A DNA stretch of 64,000 nt from JAJFUI01 sp963754135 (GCA_963754135.1 CAVWEY010000002.1:1054001-1118000); one strand, 5' to 3'. Positions 7,754 to 16,335 are shown, numbered from the stretch's first letter. Notes: a model not told the origin generated them from the sequence alone. Program-made: numbers and translations.

Positions 7754-9132
7754 CCGTGCGCTGATCGTGCGCTCTCGTACGGCCCCTGGAGTTGGCGGCA
7801 GACGTGGATGATGCGGCGGACGGCCTCGTCGATCTCGGATTGCGTGGTGGTGGCGCCGAGGCTGAACCGCAGGGAGGAGGCGACCAGTTCCTTGGGCAGG
7901 TCCATCGCCCGGAGCGTCGGCGAAAGCTCGGTCGAGCCGCTGGAGCAGGCCGCGCCGACGGAGCAGGCCACCCCGGCCAGGTCCAACGCCATCCGCAGCA
8001 CCTCGCCGTCGAGGCCGGGAAAGGCGACGTTGCTGGTCTGCGGCAGGCGGCTGGCCGCGGCGCCGTGGATCACAACCTCGGGCAGGCCGGCGCGAAGCGC
8101 CCGCTCGAAACGATCGCGGAGCAGGGTCAGGCGGCGGGCAAACTCGGCCTGCTCCCGCTGCCAGATTTCCAGGGCGGCGGCCATGCCCACGACCAGGGCA
8201 ACCGGCTCGGTGCCGGGGCGGAGGCCCGATTGATGATGCCCGCCGAACATCAACGGCGCCACTGGAACGTCCTGGCGGAGCAGCAAGGCGCCGATGCCCA
8301 GCGGCCCGCCGAACTTATGGGCGGCAACGCTCATGGCGGCCACGCCCAGCCGGTGGAAATCGACCGGCATCTTGCCCACCACTTGGACGGCGTCGGTGTG
8401 CAGGGGGACGCCCGCGCGGTTGCACAGCGCGGCCAGTTCCTCGACCGGCTGGAGCACGCCCGTCTCGTGGTTGCCCAGCAGGACGCTGACCAGGCGGGTG
8501 TCGGCGGCCAGCAGCGGGGGGAGTTGCTCGACGCGGACGACGCCCTGGGGCGTCAGGCCCAAGGTGTCCATCCGCCAGCCCTGCTCCAAGAGGTGTTCGG
8601 CCGGCTCGATGACGCTCTGATGCTCGCCGGCCGAAATGACGATGCGGCCGGGTGAGGTGGGCGGAAAAGGGGGGACTGGCTCCGTGGCGTGAGTTGGTTC
8701 GGCAGTCCGAGAAACGTTGCTGCCACGGTGCCTGTCCCCCTTTTTCCGCCGCGCGCGGTCCCGGTCGTCGCGGGAAAGGGGACAGGCACCGTCGCCGTGG
8801 GCCGTTTCGGCGAGGCTGGCCGATGGAGGCGACGGAGCCAGTCCCCTTTCCCGCGACTCGCCGGCCTGGGCGATCCCCAGCACGGCCAAGTTGTTGGCCT
8901 CGGTGCCGCCGCTGGTGAAGATCAGCCGGTCGCGGCGGGGGGGGGCCAGTTGGACGCCCAGAATTCCGGCGATTTTCTCGCGGGCATCTTCGAGCACCCG
9001 GCGGGCCTGCTGGCCGGGCCGGTGCTGGCTGGCCGGATTGGCAAGGCCCTGGGCATAGCAACGTGCCATTGCCTCCGCTACTTCCGGGTGGGTCGGCGTT
9101 GTGGCATTGTGGTCGAGGTAAATCAGTTCCAT
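7750..9132 (-). CDS. Cysteine desulfurase (IscS/NifS) with an in-frame repeat insert
   Basis: PLP-dependent enzyme that takes sulfur from cysteine for Fe-S clusters and tRNA thiolation. The start MELIYLDHNATTPTHPEV at 9132 is the family's N-terminus; the frame extends 48 bases further upstream without homology. The PLP lysine is in SVAAHKFGGPLG and the sulfur-accepting cysteine in SVGAACSSGS near the C-terminus. Between NNLAVLGIA and GRIVISAGEHQSV, which are adjacent in normal family members, there are about 70 extra low-complexity residues (SRERGLAPSPPSASLAE and so on). They are encoded by a nested palindromic element at 8660-8860. The total of 460 residues compares with about 385-400 for the family. 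The enzyme may still fold if the insert loops out. Confidence 0.93.
   Translation of the reverse strand: MELIYLDHNATTPTHPEVAEAMARCYAQGLANPASQHRPGQQARRVLEDAREKIAGILGVQLAPPRRDRLIFTSGGTEANNLAVLGIAQAGESRERGLAPSPPSASLAETAHGDGACPLSRDDRDRARRKKGDRHRGSNVSRTAEPTHATEPVPPFPPTSPGRIVISAGEHQSVIEPAEHLLEQGWRMDTLGLTPQGVVRVEQLPPLLAADTRLVSVLLGNHETGVLQPVEELAALCNRAGVPLHTDAVQVVGKMPVDFHRLGVAAMSVAAHKFGGPLGIGALLLRQDVPVAPLMFGGHHQSGLRPGTEPVALVVGMAAALEIWQREQAEFARRLTLLRDRFERALRAGLPEVVIHGAAASRLPQTSNVAFPGLDGEVLRMALDLAGVACSVGAACSSGSTELSPTLRAMDLPKELVASSLRFSLGATTTQSEIDEAVRRIIHVCRQLQGPYESARSAHG
8660..8860. repeat. Nested palindromic element inserted in the cysteine desulfurase gene
   Basis: Outer arms are ggggactggctccgt (8671-8685) and acggagccagtcccc (8832-8846). 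Inner arms are acggtgcctgtcccc (8725-8739) and ggggacaggcaccgt (8778-8792). The two arm types are related to each other (ggggac-ggc-ccgt). The insertion length is a multiple of three and the frame stays open. Confidence 0.85.
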
Positions 9133-9203
9133 ACCGGGATTGTACTCGGCATTGGGGCGGCAGACAGGTTCCCAGACCACCCAGCCTGGATTGACGGGAA
9201 ACA

Positions 9204-9271
9204 GGTAGGTTATGCTTCAGCATAACAACTTGGCGTGCAAGGCTTTTCGTTGTGCTGAAGCATAACCTACC
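9204..9271. repeat. Palindromic repeat (ggtaggttatgcttcagcat family)
   Basis: Arms at 9204-9223 and 9252-9271 are reverse complements with a single mismatch over 20 bases. A half copy (gtaggttatgct) occurs at 34672-34683 before glgX. It lies upstream of the cysteine desulfurase start. Confidence 0.8.
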
Positions 9272-9343
9272 GTTGCGCCGGAATTTTCCGCTGCCTGGGG
9301 TTGCATTTCCGGCCGTTTACGGGAGAATCAGAGATTCGCCCAA

Positions 9344-9405
9344 TGTAGCCCGCACATGCCGTGTGCGGGCAGACGGGCTGGCACACGGCGTGTGCCGCCT
9401 ACATT
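9344..9405. repeat. Palindromic repeat upstream of rplY
   Basis: Imperfect palindrome between atgtagcccgcacatgccgt on the left and cacacggcgtgtgccgcc followed by tacat on the right. It ends about 15 bases before the rplY start and may act in the 5' leader. Confidence 0.65.
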
Positions 9406-9419
9406 AGTTGAGGACGCCC

Positions 9420-10056
9420 ATGGCGCTACAGTTGGCCGTCGAGCCCCGCGACACCCAAGGAAAACACAGAAACCGGCGGCTCCGCCGCTCCGGCCGGATC
9501 CCGGCGATCCTCTATGGCCACGGCCTGGAGTGCGTGCCGTTGAGCGTGGCGGCAGACGTTTTGACGGCGGCCATCCGGCACGGCAGCCGGCTGGTCGAGT
9601 TGACCGGGGCGGCCAACGAATCGGCCTTTATCCGCGAGCTTCAGTGGGACACCTGGGGGACGCACGTCGTCCACGTCGATTTCACGCGGATTTCCGAGCA
9701 CGAGATCGTCGAGGTCCGCGTGCCGATCGAGCTTCGCGGCGAAGCCCCCGGCGTGCGGGAGGGCGGGGTGGTGGTGCAGTTGATTCACGAAGTCGAAATC
9801 GCCTGCCCCGCTTCCGTCATCCCCGAAAGGTTGGCCGTCAACATCAACCAACTCATGCTGGAGCAGTCGGTCGCCTTGGGCAGCTTGGAGCTGCCCGAAG
9901 GGGCCAAAATACTGGCCGCCGACATGGAGGCGGTGGTGGTCCAGTGCATCGTTCCGGTCGGAACTGCCGGAAGAGGGCGCGGCCGAGGCGGCCCCCGGCG
10001 AGCCGGAGGTCATTGGCGCCAAACCGGAGGAGGAAGGAGAGGCAAAGGAGGACTGA
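9420..10056 (+). CDS. rplY: 50S ribosomal protein L25/Ctc, frameshifted near its end
   Basis: 5S-rRNA-binding ribosomal protein of the Ctc type. The ATG at 9420 follows a gagga Shine-Dalgarno at 9410. The N-terminus reads RRLRRSGRIPAILYGHG, the family's RNA-binding motif, and the C-terminal Ctc domain contains VRVPIELRGEAPGV and LELPEGAKILAADME. As written, one extra G in the GG at 9960-9961 shifts the frame and makes the protein run on into Pth. Removing it restores PVELPEEGAAEAAPGEPEV and ends at the TGA at 10054-10056, giving 211 residues with the usual acidic tail. It is the first gene of a translation operon followed 8 bases later by pth. Confidence 0.9.
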
Positions 10057-10064
10057 GAGCACTG

Positions 10065-10718
10065 ATGAAGCTTGTGGTTGGGCTGGGCAATCCAGGCCGC
10101 CGTTACCAAGGAACTCGGCACAATGTCGGCTATGCGATCCTCGCCGAGTTGGCCCGAAAGTTCGGTTTCTCCCCGCCCCGGGAACGGTTTCATGGCGAGG
10201 TGGTCGAGGCCGACCTGGGCGATGCGGGAGCAATGCCTTGTGGTGCAAGCGTCTCGCCTGCCCGTGCAGCCGACCGCCGCGTGGCGGCGGTGCCCGCGGC
10301 CGCACCACAAGGGGGCGGAACAAGGGCCTTGCTGCTGAGCCCCACGACCTTCATGAACCTCAGCGGAACCAGCGTCCAGGAGGCGATGAGCTTCTACAAG
10401 CTGCCGAACCACGAATTGCTGGTCCTCTGCGACGACTTGAATTTGCCGGTGGGCAAACTGCGGTTCCGGGCCGGCGGGTCGTCGGGGGGGCAAAAAGGGT
10501 TGGACGACATTATCGCAAAATTGGGTACGGAGGAGTTTTCGCGGCTGCGGCTGGGCATCGGCGCCGCTCCCGACGGCTGGGACTGGGCCGACTACGTGTT
10601 GAGCAAGTTCCCGCCCGACGAGCTTCCGGTCATCGAGCAGACCGTGGGCGCGGCGGCCGACGCCGTGGCCGTTTGGGCCAACAAGGGCATTGAATTCTGC
10701 ATGAACCGGTATAACTAG
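10065..10718 (+). CDS. pth: Peptidyl-tRNA hydrolase with palindromic insert
   Basis: Releases tRNA from peptidyl-tRNA that drops off ribosomes. The start MKLVVGLGNPGRRYQGTRHN contains the catalytic His in TRHNVGY. LLSPTTFMNLSGTSV, LVLCDDLNLPVGKLRFR and GGSSGGQKGLDDII are all family blocks with the conserved Asp. Between FHGEVVEADLGD and ALLLSPTTFMN there are about 30 additional residues (GAMPCGASVSPARAADRR and on), encoded by a palindrome at 10236-10312. This region is a short loop in normal Pth, so the insert may be tolerated. The total is 217 residues. It lies between rplY and rpsF and shares their transcript. Confidence 0.93.
   Translation: MKLVVGLGNPGRRYQGTRHNVGYAILAELARKFGFSPPRERFHGEVVEADLGDAGAMPCGASVSPARAADRRVAAVPAAAPQGGGTRALLLSPTTFMNLSGTSVQEAMSFYKLPNHELLVLCDDLNLPVGKLRFRAGGSSGGQKGLDDIIAKLGTEEFSRLRLGIGAAPDGWDWADYVLSKFPPDELPVIEQTVGAAADAVAVWANKGIEFCMNRYN
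10236..10312. repeat. Palindromic element inside pth
   Basis: Arms ccttgtggtgc (10236-10246) and gcaccacaagg (10302-10312) are perfect reverse complements and enclose a second GC-rich hairpin. A related palindrome (ttgtggcgcaggcgtc) is at 31973-32029 in the ComEC gene. The frame of pth is kept. Confidence 0.8.
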
Positions 10719-10730
10719 AGGAGTTTCGCT

Positions 10731-11168
10731 TTGGCCGCCAACGTCTATGAAGGCATGTTCATCCTGGACGCCAACCGCTACGGACGGGACCCCGAAATGG
10801 TTTCGGGCCAGATTCCCGCCATGATCGAGAAACTCGGCGGCGAGATGCTCGTCAGCCGTCTCTGGGAGGAGCGCCGCCTGGCCTTTCCCATCAAGGGGCA
10901 GCGCAAGGGCACCTATTGGCTCACCTATTTCCGCCTGGACAGCAGCCGGCTCGGCGACCTGCGGCGGCAGTGCCAGATCACCGACGACGTGCTGCGGATG
11001 TTGTTTTTGAAGGTCGAGCCGCGGATCGTGGACACCCTGGTCGCCCACGCCAAGTCGGCGCCCGTGGTCACCCGCAGCGCCGAGGAGGAGAAGCCCGCCG
11101 CAGTGCCGGCCATTGAGGCCGTGGTCGTCGCCGAAGCCATCAATGCCATCGAACTTGATGAGGAATGA
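10731..11168 (+). CDS. rpsF: 30S ribosomal protein S6 (TTG start)
   Basis: Binds S18 and the central domain of 16S rRNA. The protein reads ANVYEGMFILDANRYGRDPE at the start, followed by WEERRLAFPIKGQRKGTYWL, the S6 hallmark. The C-terminus is extended by about 35 residues beyond the S6 core and ends in an acidic EAINAIELDEE tail. The start is a TTG at 10731 preceded by agaggag at 10717-10723; no ATG is better placed. It lies 12 bases after pth and 13 bases before ssb, which matches the widespread rpsF-ssb-rplI gene order. Confidence 0.94.
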   Translation: MAANVYEGMFILDANRYGRDPEMVSGQIPAMIEKLGGEMLVSRLWEERRLAFPIKGQRKGTYWLTYFRLDSSRLGDLRRQCQITDDVLRMLFLKVEPRIVDTLVAHAKSAPVVTRSAEEEKPAAVPAIEAVVVAEAINAIELDEE

Positions 11169-11181
11169 AAGGGGAATCTTC

Positions 11182-11664
11182 ATGGCCAGCTACAACCGCG
11201 TCATCCTGATGGGTAATCTTACCCGCGACCCCGAGATCCGCTACGTCCCCAGCGGCATGGCCGTGACGGACATCGGGTTGGCGGTGAACGAAAGGCGGAA
11301 GAACGCCAACGGCGAGTGGATCGACGAAGCAACGTTTGTCGACATGACGGCCTGGGGGCGGACCGCCGAAGTAATGAGCGAGTATCTTAGCAAGGGTTCG
11401 CCCGTCCTGATCGAAGGCCGTTTGAAGCTGGATACCTGGGAAGGGCAGGACGGCCAGAAACGGTCGAAGTTGAAGGTAGTTGTGGACCGGATGCAGATGG
11501 TCGGTCCGCGGCCCCAGGGCGGCCCGGATGGCGGCCCGCGGCCCGCCGCCCGGCAGGGCGCCCAGTCGCCGCAATCCCAGTACAGCCAGCCGGCGCCGCC
11601 GGAGGATTACCAAGACGCCCCGCCGGCCGGAGAGCCGCCTCCGGGCGACGACATCCCCTTTTAG
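11182..11664 (+). CDS. ssb: Single-stranded DNA-binding protein
   Basis: Coats ssDNA in replication, recombination and repair. The N-terminal OB fold reads MASYNRVILMGNLTRDPEIR and ATFVDMTAWGRTAEVMSEYL. The middle is a Gln/Pro/Gly-rich linker, and the protein ends in DDIPF, the acidic tip that recruits partner proteins. The 160 residues are normal length. The ATG at 11182 follows an aaaggggaa Shine-Dalgarno; the frame is open further upstream into rpsF without homology. It is the third gene of the operon. Confidence 0.96.
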   Translation: MASYNRVILMGNLTRDPEIRYVPSGMAVTDIGLAVNERRKNANGEWIDEATFVDMTAWGRTAEVMSEYLSKGSPVLIEGRLKLDTWEGQDGQKRSKLKVVVDRMQMVGPRPQGGPDGGPRPAARQGAQSPQSQYSQPAPPEDYQDAPPAGEPPPGDDIPF

Positions 11665-11675
11665 CTGGAGAGAAC

Positions 11676-12234
11676 ATGGCCCAAGTCAAGTCGAAGAAAT
11701 CCACCGTGCCCCACCGCACCAAGCGGCTGCCGAAAGGCCCGCACGGCGGCGTCGAGTTGCTGCTGGTCCAGCCGGTCGAGCACCTCGGCAAGCAGGGGGA
11801 CGTGGTCGAGGTGAAGCACGGCTACGCCATGAACCACCTGATTCCGCAAGGCCTGGCCACCATCGCCACCGACCACCACAAGCGGATGGTGCAGAAGCAC
11901 CGCGCCCAGTTGGAGGCCATCGAGAAGGCCCGCCTGGCCGGCCTGCAAACCCTCGCCGCCGAATTGGGCCGGCAGAGCATTACCATCGAGGCCAACGCCA
12001 ACGACGAAGGCCACTTGTACGGCTCCGTCGGCGCAACGGAAGTCGCCAACGCCCTGAAACGCAACAACTTCCACATCGCCGCCAACCAGGTCCGGCTGAA
12101 GGGGCCGTTGAAGGAGCTTGGCCTGTACACCATCGCCGTCCACCTCGGCGCAGGAGATCGAGGCCGAAGTGAAGGTCTGGGTCGTCCCGTCGGTGGCCGA
12201 AGAGGGGGCGGCGGAACCGGGCGGCAATCCGTAG
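11676..12234 (+). CDS. rplI: 50S ribosomal protein L9, frameshifted near its end
   Basis: L9 binds 23S rRNA near L1. The L9 signature begins at GVELLLVQPVEHLGKQGDVV and continues EVKHGYAMNHLIPQGLA, then a long connecting helix and the C-terminal domain with GSVGATEVANALK. There is a basic N-terminal extension of about 25 residues. As written, one extra G at 12153-12154 changes the last 40 residues into low-complexity text. Removing it gives IEAEVKVWVVPSVAEEGAAE and a TAG at 12232-12234, for 185 residues. The last gene of the rplY-pth-rpsF-ssb-rplI operon, followed by a strong palindrome that probably ends transcription. Confidence 0.92.
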
Positions 12235-12292
12235 GCCGGGCTGCCGAGAAGGCGGAAGTTTCCCGTCGGCGCCCAAGTCCTGGGCTAAATAG

Positions 12293-12425
12293 CCTTGCGT
12301 GATCCTGGGAGGAATTGGTACTGGGGAGGCGTGCCACTGCTTCGTCAGAAGCAGTGTGAGCCAGGAACCCGCTACGGCACTGCTTCTGACGAAGCAGTGG
12401 CACACCTCCCAGGATCACGCAAGGC
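12293..12425. terminator. Large compound palindrome between convergent rplI and DUF1559 genes
   Basis: Outer arms of 21 bases (gccttgcgtgatcctgggag at 12293 onwards, reverse complement at 12405-12425) are perfect. They enclose a second palindrome with gtgccactgcttcgtcagaa and its complement. The inner family (gtgccactgctt) recurs at 37653-37729. It lies between two convergent genes and could stop transcription from both sides, although it looks primarily like a mobile palindromic repeat. Confidence 0.7.
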
Positions 12426-12428
12426 CAT

Positions 12429-13514
12429 TTAGAATTTTTTGCCGTCGATCGGCAGGCCGTCGGCCCGGTCGCCCAGCCGGGCGTAGGTCTCCAGGTCGAT
12501 CGTGTAGTTGATCATCTGCACCGACCCGTCGCAAAAGGCCATCTGGGAGCCGTTGGCGTGGGCGCTGCCGAACACCCAGCAGTTCGAGTAGCCGGGCGTG
12601 TCTTGAAGCGGCTGGTAGGCCGGGTTGTTGTGCGGCTGGTCCCCCGTGTGGCCCGTGTAGCGGCCGATGTCGTAATCGAAGCCGATGGTCCACCCCTGAT
12701 CGTCCCCCGCATCGCTGCCGGTGGAGTAACCATCGGGGAGCAGGTACTTTTCGCCGCAGAGGAAGGTGTTGCTCACGCCATCCTTGATGTCGCTCATTTT
12801 GCAAGCGCTGTGCTGGTAGATCACCCCGCCGTCGTTGGTGTCGATGGCTTGCTGGAGCCATTGTTGATCCGTCAAGGCCAGCCCCGCCTGCAACGCAGTG
12901 TTTTGTTTATCGTCGACTACATTACTAGGGACGTCGCCGAGATTCGGCAGGTATCGGGAGCCCGCATCACCGGCATCGGTGCAACTGCCGGCGTTGCACG
13001 CGTAATCGGTCCGCCCGACGTACGGCCGCGCGAGGAGGAGAGAGTTGTCAAGGTTGTAGTACTCGGAGTAGGTCAATAGATACAAGATCGGCGTGCGCCG
13101 CGTGGGGCAGTTCAAAGCGGTCAGCGCCGTGGTGGCCACCTGCCTGCGGCCAGGCTCGTTGTTATTCAGTCCCAGGTCGTGGAGGACCGGCTGTTCGATG
13201 AAAGGGAGGATGTTGAAGAGCCACCCGCCAGGCTGCTTGTTGGTGAAGCCCAGGTCGGGGTCGCCGGACCAGACCCACTTCCAGCCGCCGGCGGGCAAGG
13301 TCCTGTTAATTTGCTCGTGGTTCAAGCAACCCAGGGCGAGTTGTTTCAGGTTGTTGCGGCACTGCACCTGCCGCGCGGCCTCCCGCGCCGCCTGCACCGC
13401 CGGCAACAGGAGCGCGATCAGGATCCCTATGATCGTGATCACCACGAGAAGTTCCACCAGCGTAAAGCCGGTGTATCCCGGACGACGGATGGCAAATGCT
13501 GAATTCCGATTCAT
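12429..13514 (-). CDS. DUF1559 pseudopilin-like protein
   Basis: Planctomycete protein with a type-IV prepilin N-terminus (GFTLVELLVVITIIGILIAL, cleavage after the Gly) and a large exported DUF1559 domain. The pilin helix continues as LLPAVQAAREAARQ then CRNNLKQLALGCLNHE, a DUF1559 hallmark. The C-terminus has the conserved FGSAHANGSQMAFCDGSVQMI and ends PIDGKKF. The ATG at 13514 follows gagagggaag; the frame is open a little further upstream without homology. The 361 residues are typical. Family members are numerous in planctomycetes and thought to be cell-surface fibre or secretion components, but the function is unproven. A paralogue lies immediately upstream. Confidence 0.93.
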   Translation of the reverse strand: MNRNSAFAIRRPGYTGFTLVELLVVITIIGILIALLLPAVQAAREAARQVQCRNNLKQLALGCLNHEQINRTLPAGGWKWVWSGDPDLGFTNKQPGGWLFNILPFIEQPVLHDLGLNNNEPGRRQVATTALTALNCPTRRTPILYLLTYSEYYNLDNSLLLARPYVGRTDYACNAGSCTDAGDAGSRYLPNLGDVPSNVVDDKQNTALQAGLALTDQQWLQQAIDTNDGGVIYQHSACKMSDIKDGVSNTFLCGEKYLLPDGYSTGSDAGDDQGWTIGFDYDIGRYTGHTGDQPHNNPAYQPLQDTPGYSNCWVFGSAHANGSQMAFCDGSVQMINYTIDLETYARLGDRADGLPIDGKKF

Positions 13515-13581
13515 GCTTCCCTCTCTATTTTCTGACTCCCCATAAGCCGGGATCAAGATGTGACAATTTGTGCGGCACTAT

Positions 13582-14627
13582 TTAGAATTTCTTCCCGTCG
13601 ATCGGCTGGCCGTCCTTACGGTTGCCGAGATAGTCGTGGACCAGGGCGTTGATCGAGTAGTTGATCATCTGCACCGAGCCGTCGCAGAAGGCCATCTGGA
13701 ACCCGTTGGCGTGGGCGCTGCCGAAAAGCATCCGAATTTCGGCACCGGGGGTGTCCGGCATGGGCGGGGACGCCGTCCACCGGCAAATGTCCTCGTTGTC
13801 CCCCATCAGTGCGAACTCGTTGTCTCCCCAATCGAGACCGGACGTGTAGTAGTCAGGGCAGAGGTATTTTTCGCCCACCAGATAGGTGTTGCTGGTTCCG
13901 TCCGTCACGTCGGCCATTTTAATCAGACTGGCGTCAAAGAAGATGCCGGTGGCCAGCGTCGCAACAGTGCTAAAGCCGGTCCGCGCAGTTGAGGTCATTT
14001 GCCCGGGCGGGTTCTCGATGTCGGTGACGTCGCTCGGCCCCGTGGCGTTCCAGACGCCGCCGTAGCCGGGGTCGGTGTAATAATCGCCGCCGTTGCCGGC
14101 GTAATCGGTCCGTGCCACGCTGGTGAGCGGGGCGGTGGCGTTATAGAAGTAGTCAGATTGGGCCCAGGGATAATCGACCGCCGGCCGCCGCGTGGGACAA
14201 TTGTAGATGGTCAACGGCGTGCCGGCGCGTTGTTGGTTGGCCGCCAATTTTGCCGCGCTGTTCCACGCCCCTTGCCCGCGCCAAGGTCGTGCAGCGGTTG
14301 CTGTTCGATGTAGGGGAGGATGTTGTAAATCCAACCACCCGGCTGGCGCCAGTCGGTGCCCCGGTCTGGGTCACCGGTCCAGCGGCAGCCCCAGCCATTG
14401 GTGGGAAACCGCCCGATGGCCTGTTCGTGGTTCAAGCAGCCCAGGGCGAGTTGTTTCAGGTTGTTGCGGCATTGCGTCTGCCGCGCCGCCTCGCGGGCCG
14501 CCTGCACGGCCGGCAACAGGAGCGCGATCAGGATGCCTATGATCGTGATTACGACCAAAAGCTCCACCAGGGTAAAAGCCCTGGATTTCTGATTTCTGAT
14601 TTCTGATTTCTGATTTTTCGGAAACAT
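13582..14627 (-). CDS. DUF1559 pseudopilin-like protein, frameshifted paralogue
   Basis: Second DUF1559 gene. Residues 1-138 read in one frame (RAFTLVELLVVITIIGILIA, CRNNLKQLALGCLNHEQAI, GGWIYNILPYIEQQPLHDLG). The rest reads in another (SAAKLAANQQRAGTPLTIYN, DYAGNGGDYYTDPGYGGVW, FGSAHANGFQMAFCDGSVQM, PIDGKKF). The two join exactly if one C is added in the ggc-aagg stretch near 14280. The ATG at 14627 has a gggaggcg Shine-Dalgarno. The first codons after MFPKN are a translated 7-base tandem repeat (see 14585-14612). The two paralogues share their prepilin region almost word for word. Confidence 0.88.
14585..14612. repeat. Four tandem copies of a heptamer (atttctg) at a gene start
   Basis: Four perfect copies of atttctg lie within codons 5-14 of the DUF1559 paralogue. 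Because 7 is not a multiple of 3, a gain or loss of one copy would shift the frame. Related single copies occur near 14829-14862. Confidence 0.75.
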
Positions 14628-14862
14628 CGTTCGCCTCCCGGCTGAACGGAACGCGTTCCTGATATAAACCTGAAAAGCCTCACGCCAAGGCGCAAAGGCG
14701 GCAACGAGTCCTTTCCTTTGCGTCTTGGTGCCTTTGCGTGGGCTATGTTTACGATTTCCTCACGTCGGGCGGTGCTCCGGGCGTCGTCACGAGAGCCGCT
14801 CGTGACGACGCCGGAGATCGCCGCCCGAAAATCAGAAATCATCAATCCTAAATCACAAATCC

Positions 14863-16035
14863 TTACCGCCGTTTCCGCCAGGCGTAGCAGAGCAGCCCGA
14901 GCAGGCTGGCGGCCAACAGGGCCAGCGTGCCCGGCTCGGGAGTAATCTGAGCGTACACCCCGCTGGTCCCGTCCAGTTGGATGTAGTCGTAACCGCCCGT
15001 GTAAAACGTCTGACCGGCCCCATATCCGCCCGGGAAGTTGGAGTTGATATAGTTCCAGGTCAGGCCGTCGCCTGTGGTGACCGGGGTGTGTGGCGCAGTG
15101 GACCACAGTGCGAACAGGTTCGACATTGTACCGGCACCGTAATAGCCCGTGTTCAACTTCCCGGCGCCCCCACCGCCGCCGGCAAAGGTCGGCGCGGTGT
15201 AGAGGGCTTTCGCCTCTGCCGCAGTCAGGGTTATTCCCCAATTGGCGGCATCATCCAGGCCCATTGATATGACATTGCCGTTTCCGGTGGACCCAAGAAT
15301 CGAGATGTTGGTGGCACCGGTGTTATGAACAAACCCGCTCTGATAGCTACTGCCCGTCCCCAGTAGGACACCATTCTCGTAGACGGCCAGTGCGGTGCCA
15401 TTTATGGTGGCGGTTATCAGGTTCCAAGAGCCGGGGCCGTAGGCTGTGGTATAAATCGTGCCTCCGTTATTGGTATAGGTTTCCTCAACCCTATAACCGG
15501 AGCTGGCTAGGTTGCCGAAATTGTACTGCTGATTCGGGGCGGTGCCCCACCCGTAGTCAAATTCGTAACCGTAGGTGGAGCCGCTTTCGTTGTCCTGCAT
15601 TATCCTCGTGTTGGTCCCCCATGCGCTCGATGCGGTTTGGAACCAAATGCTCAGCGACTGGCCGCCCGAGGTCATAAGGGCTGAAGTGGGGTCCAAGATG
15701 CTGATCCCAGTTTCGTTCGCTGTGGCGTTTAGGTTGTTGAAATAGAAGCCCTTGCTGCCGGTGCCAAGGGCCCCGGGATAGCCCTGAACGACATCGAACT
15801 GGCTGAGGGTTTGGCTGGGGCCGGTGTACTGTACGATAGAGTGATAGTTGGTAATCGTACTGCTGAGCGAATTCGCGCTCTCGGCAACGCTTGCAAGGCC
15901 GCTGGTATCGGTCAACGGCCAATACCCGCAAAGGCTGGGGTATGGGTTGGTGGCGTTGGCGACGGGCGCAGAACCCAGCAGAACGACCACGGCCACGAGG
16001 GCGACACACAGAACTAAATTGATGCGCACTAACAT
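14863..16035 (-). CDS. LamG-type PEP-CTERM exported protein
   Basis: Exported protein of 390 residues predicted to be processed by an exosortase. The signal peptide is MLVRINLVLCVALVAVVVLL ending in NATNPYPS. The mature part is a jelly-roll LamG/concanavalin-like domain (LSIWFQTASSAWGTN, GSWNLITATINGTALAVYEN, ISMGLDDAANWGITLTAAEA). The C-terminus is a classical PEP-CTERM signal: ITPEPGTLALLAASLLGLLC, then YAWRKRR. The ATG at 16035 has an aaaggga Shine-Dalgarno. It lies downstream of, and on the same strand as, the ECF sigma/FecR pair. It does not carry the upstream module seen in the 48-53 kb cluster. Confidence 0.9.
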   Translation of the reverse strand: MLVRINLVLCVALVAVVVLLGSAPVANATNPYPSLCGYWPLTDTSGLASVAESANSLSSTITNYHSIVQYTGPSQTLSQFDVVQGYPGALGTGSKGFYFNNLNATANETGISILDPTSALMTSGGQSLSIWFQTASSAWGTNTRIMQDNESGSTYGYEFDYGWGTAPNQQYNFGNLASSGYRVEETYTNNGGTIYTTAYGPGSWNLITATINGTALAVYENGVLLGTGSSYQSGFVHNTGATNISILGSTGNGNVISMGLDDAANWGITLTAAEAKALYTAPTFAGGGGGAGKLNTGYYGAGTMSNLFALWSTAPHTPVTTGDGLTWNYINSNFPGGYGAGQTFYTGGYDYIQLDGTSGVYAQITPEPGTLALLAASLLGLLCYAWRKRR

Positions 16036-16335
16036 GTTCTCATCCCTTTACGTAACAGGTGACGGACTGAAATTGAAGGTAAACGCGACGAAACGCGCCT
16101 CCATGCACCGGAACCACGCGGCGGGGCGGCTCCCTCAATAACCCCGCCTTCTTTGGCCCGCACGGCGGGCCTTGACTACTGGCGGAAGCCAGGCGGATTC
16201 CGCCCGCACCCTGCCCTCTCCCACGGGGCGAGGCGACATTCCGCCCCCACCCGGCCCTCTCCCGGAGGGAGAGGGGAAATCTCGCCCTCACGCCGCCATT
16301 CCTCTCTGGTCGGGCGCGAAGGCGTCAGGTTAAGG
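16036..16335. other. Intergenic region with CCCTCTCCC-type palindromes
   Basis: Three hundred bases without a gene. It contains gccctctcccacggggcgag and gccctctcccggagggagag copies at about 16209-16275, a widespread palindromic repeat type that also occurs inside the ComEC gene at 32190-32300. Confidence 0.6.

Noticed and set aside
9408..10718. A genuine fusion of ribosomal protein L25 to peptidyl-tRNA hydrolase
   Set aside because: The shifted frame destroys the conserved acidic L25 tail; removing one G restores the tail, a stop codon and a normally spaced pth start.
9426..11183. A 585-codon minus-strand frame across rplY-pth-rpsF
   Set aside because: It spans three recognisable genes on the other strand, including their intergenic gaps, which a real gene would not do.
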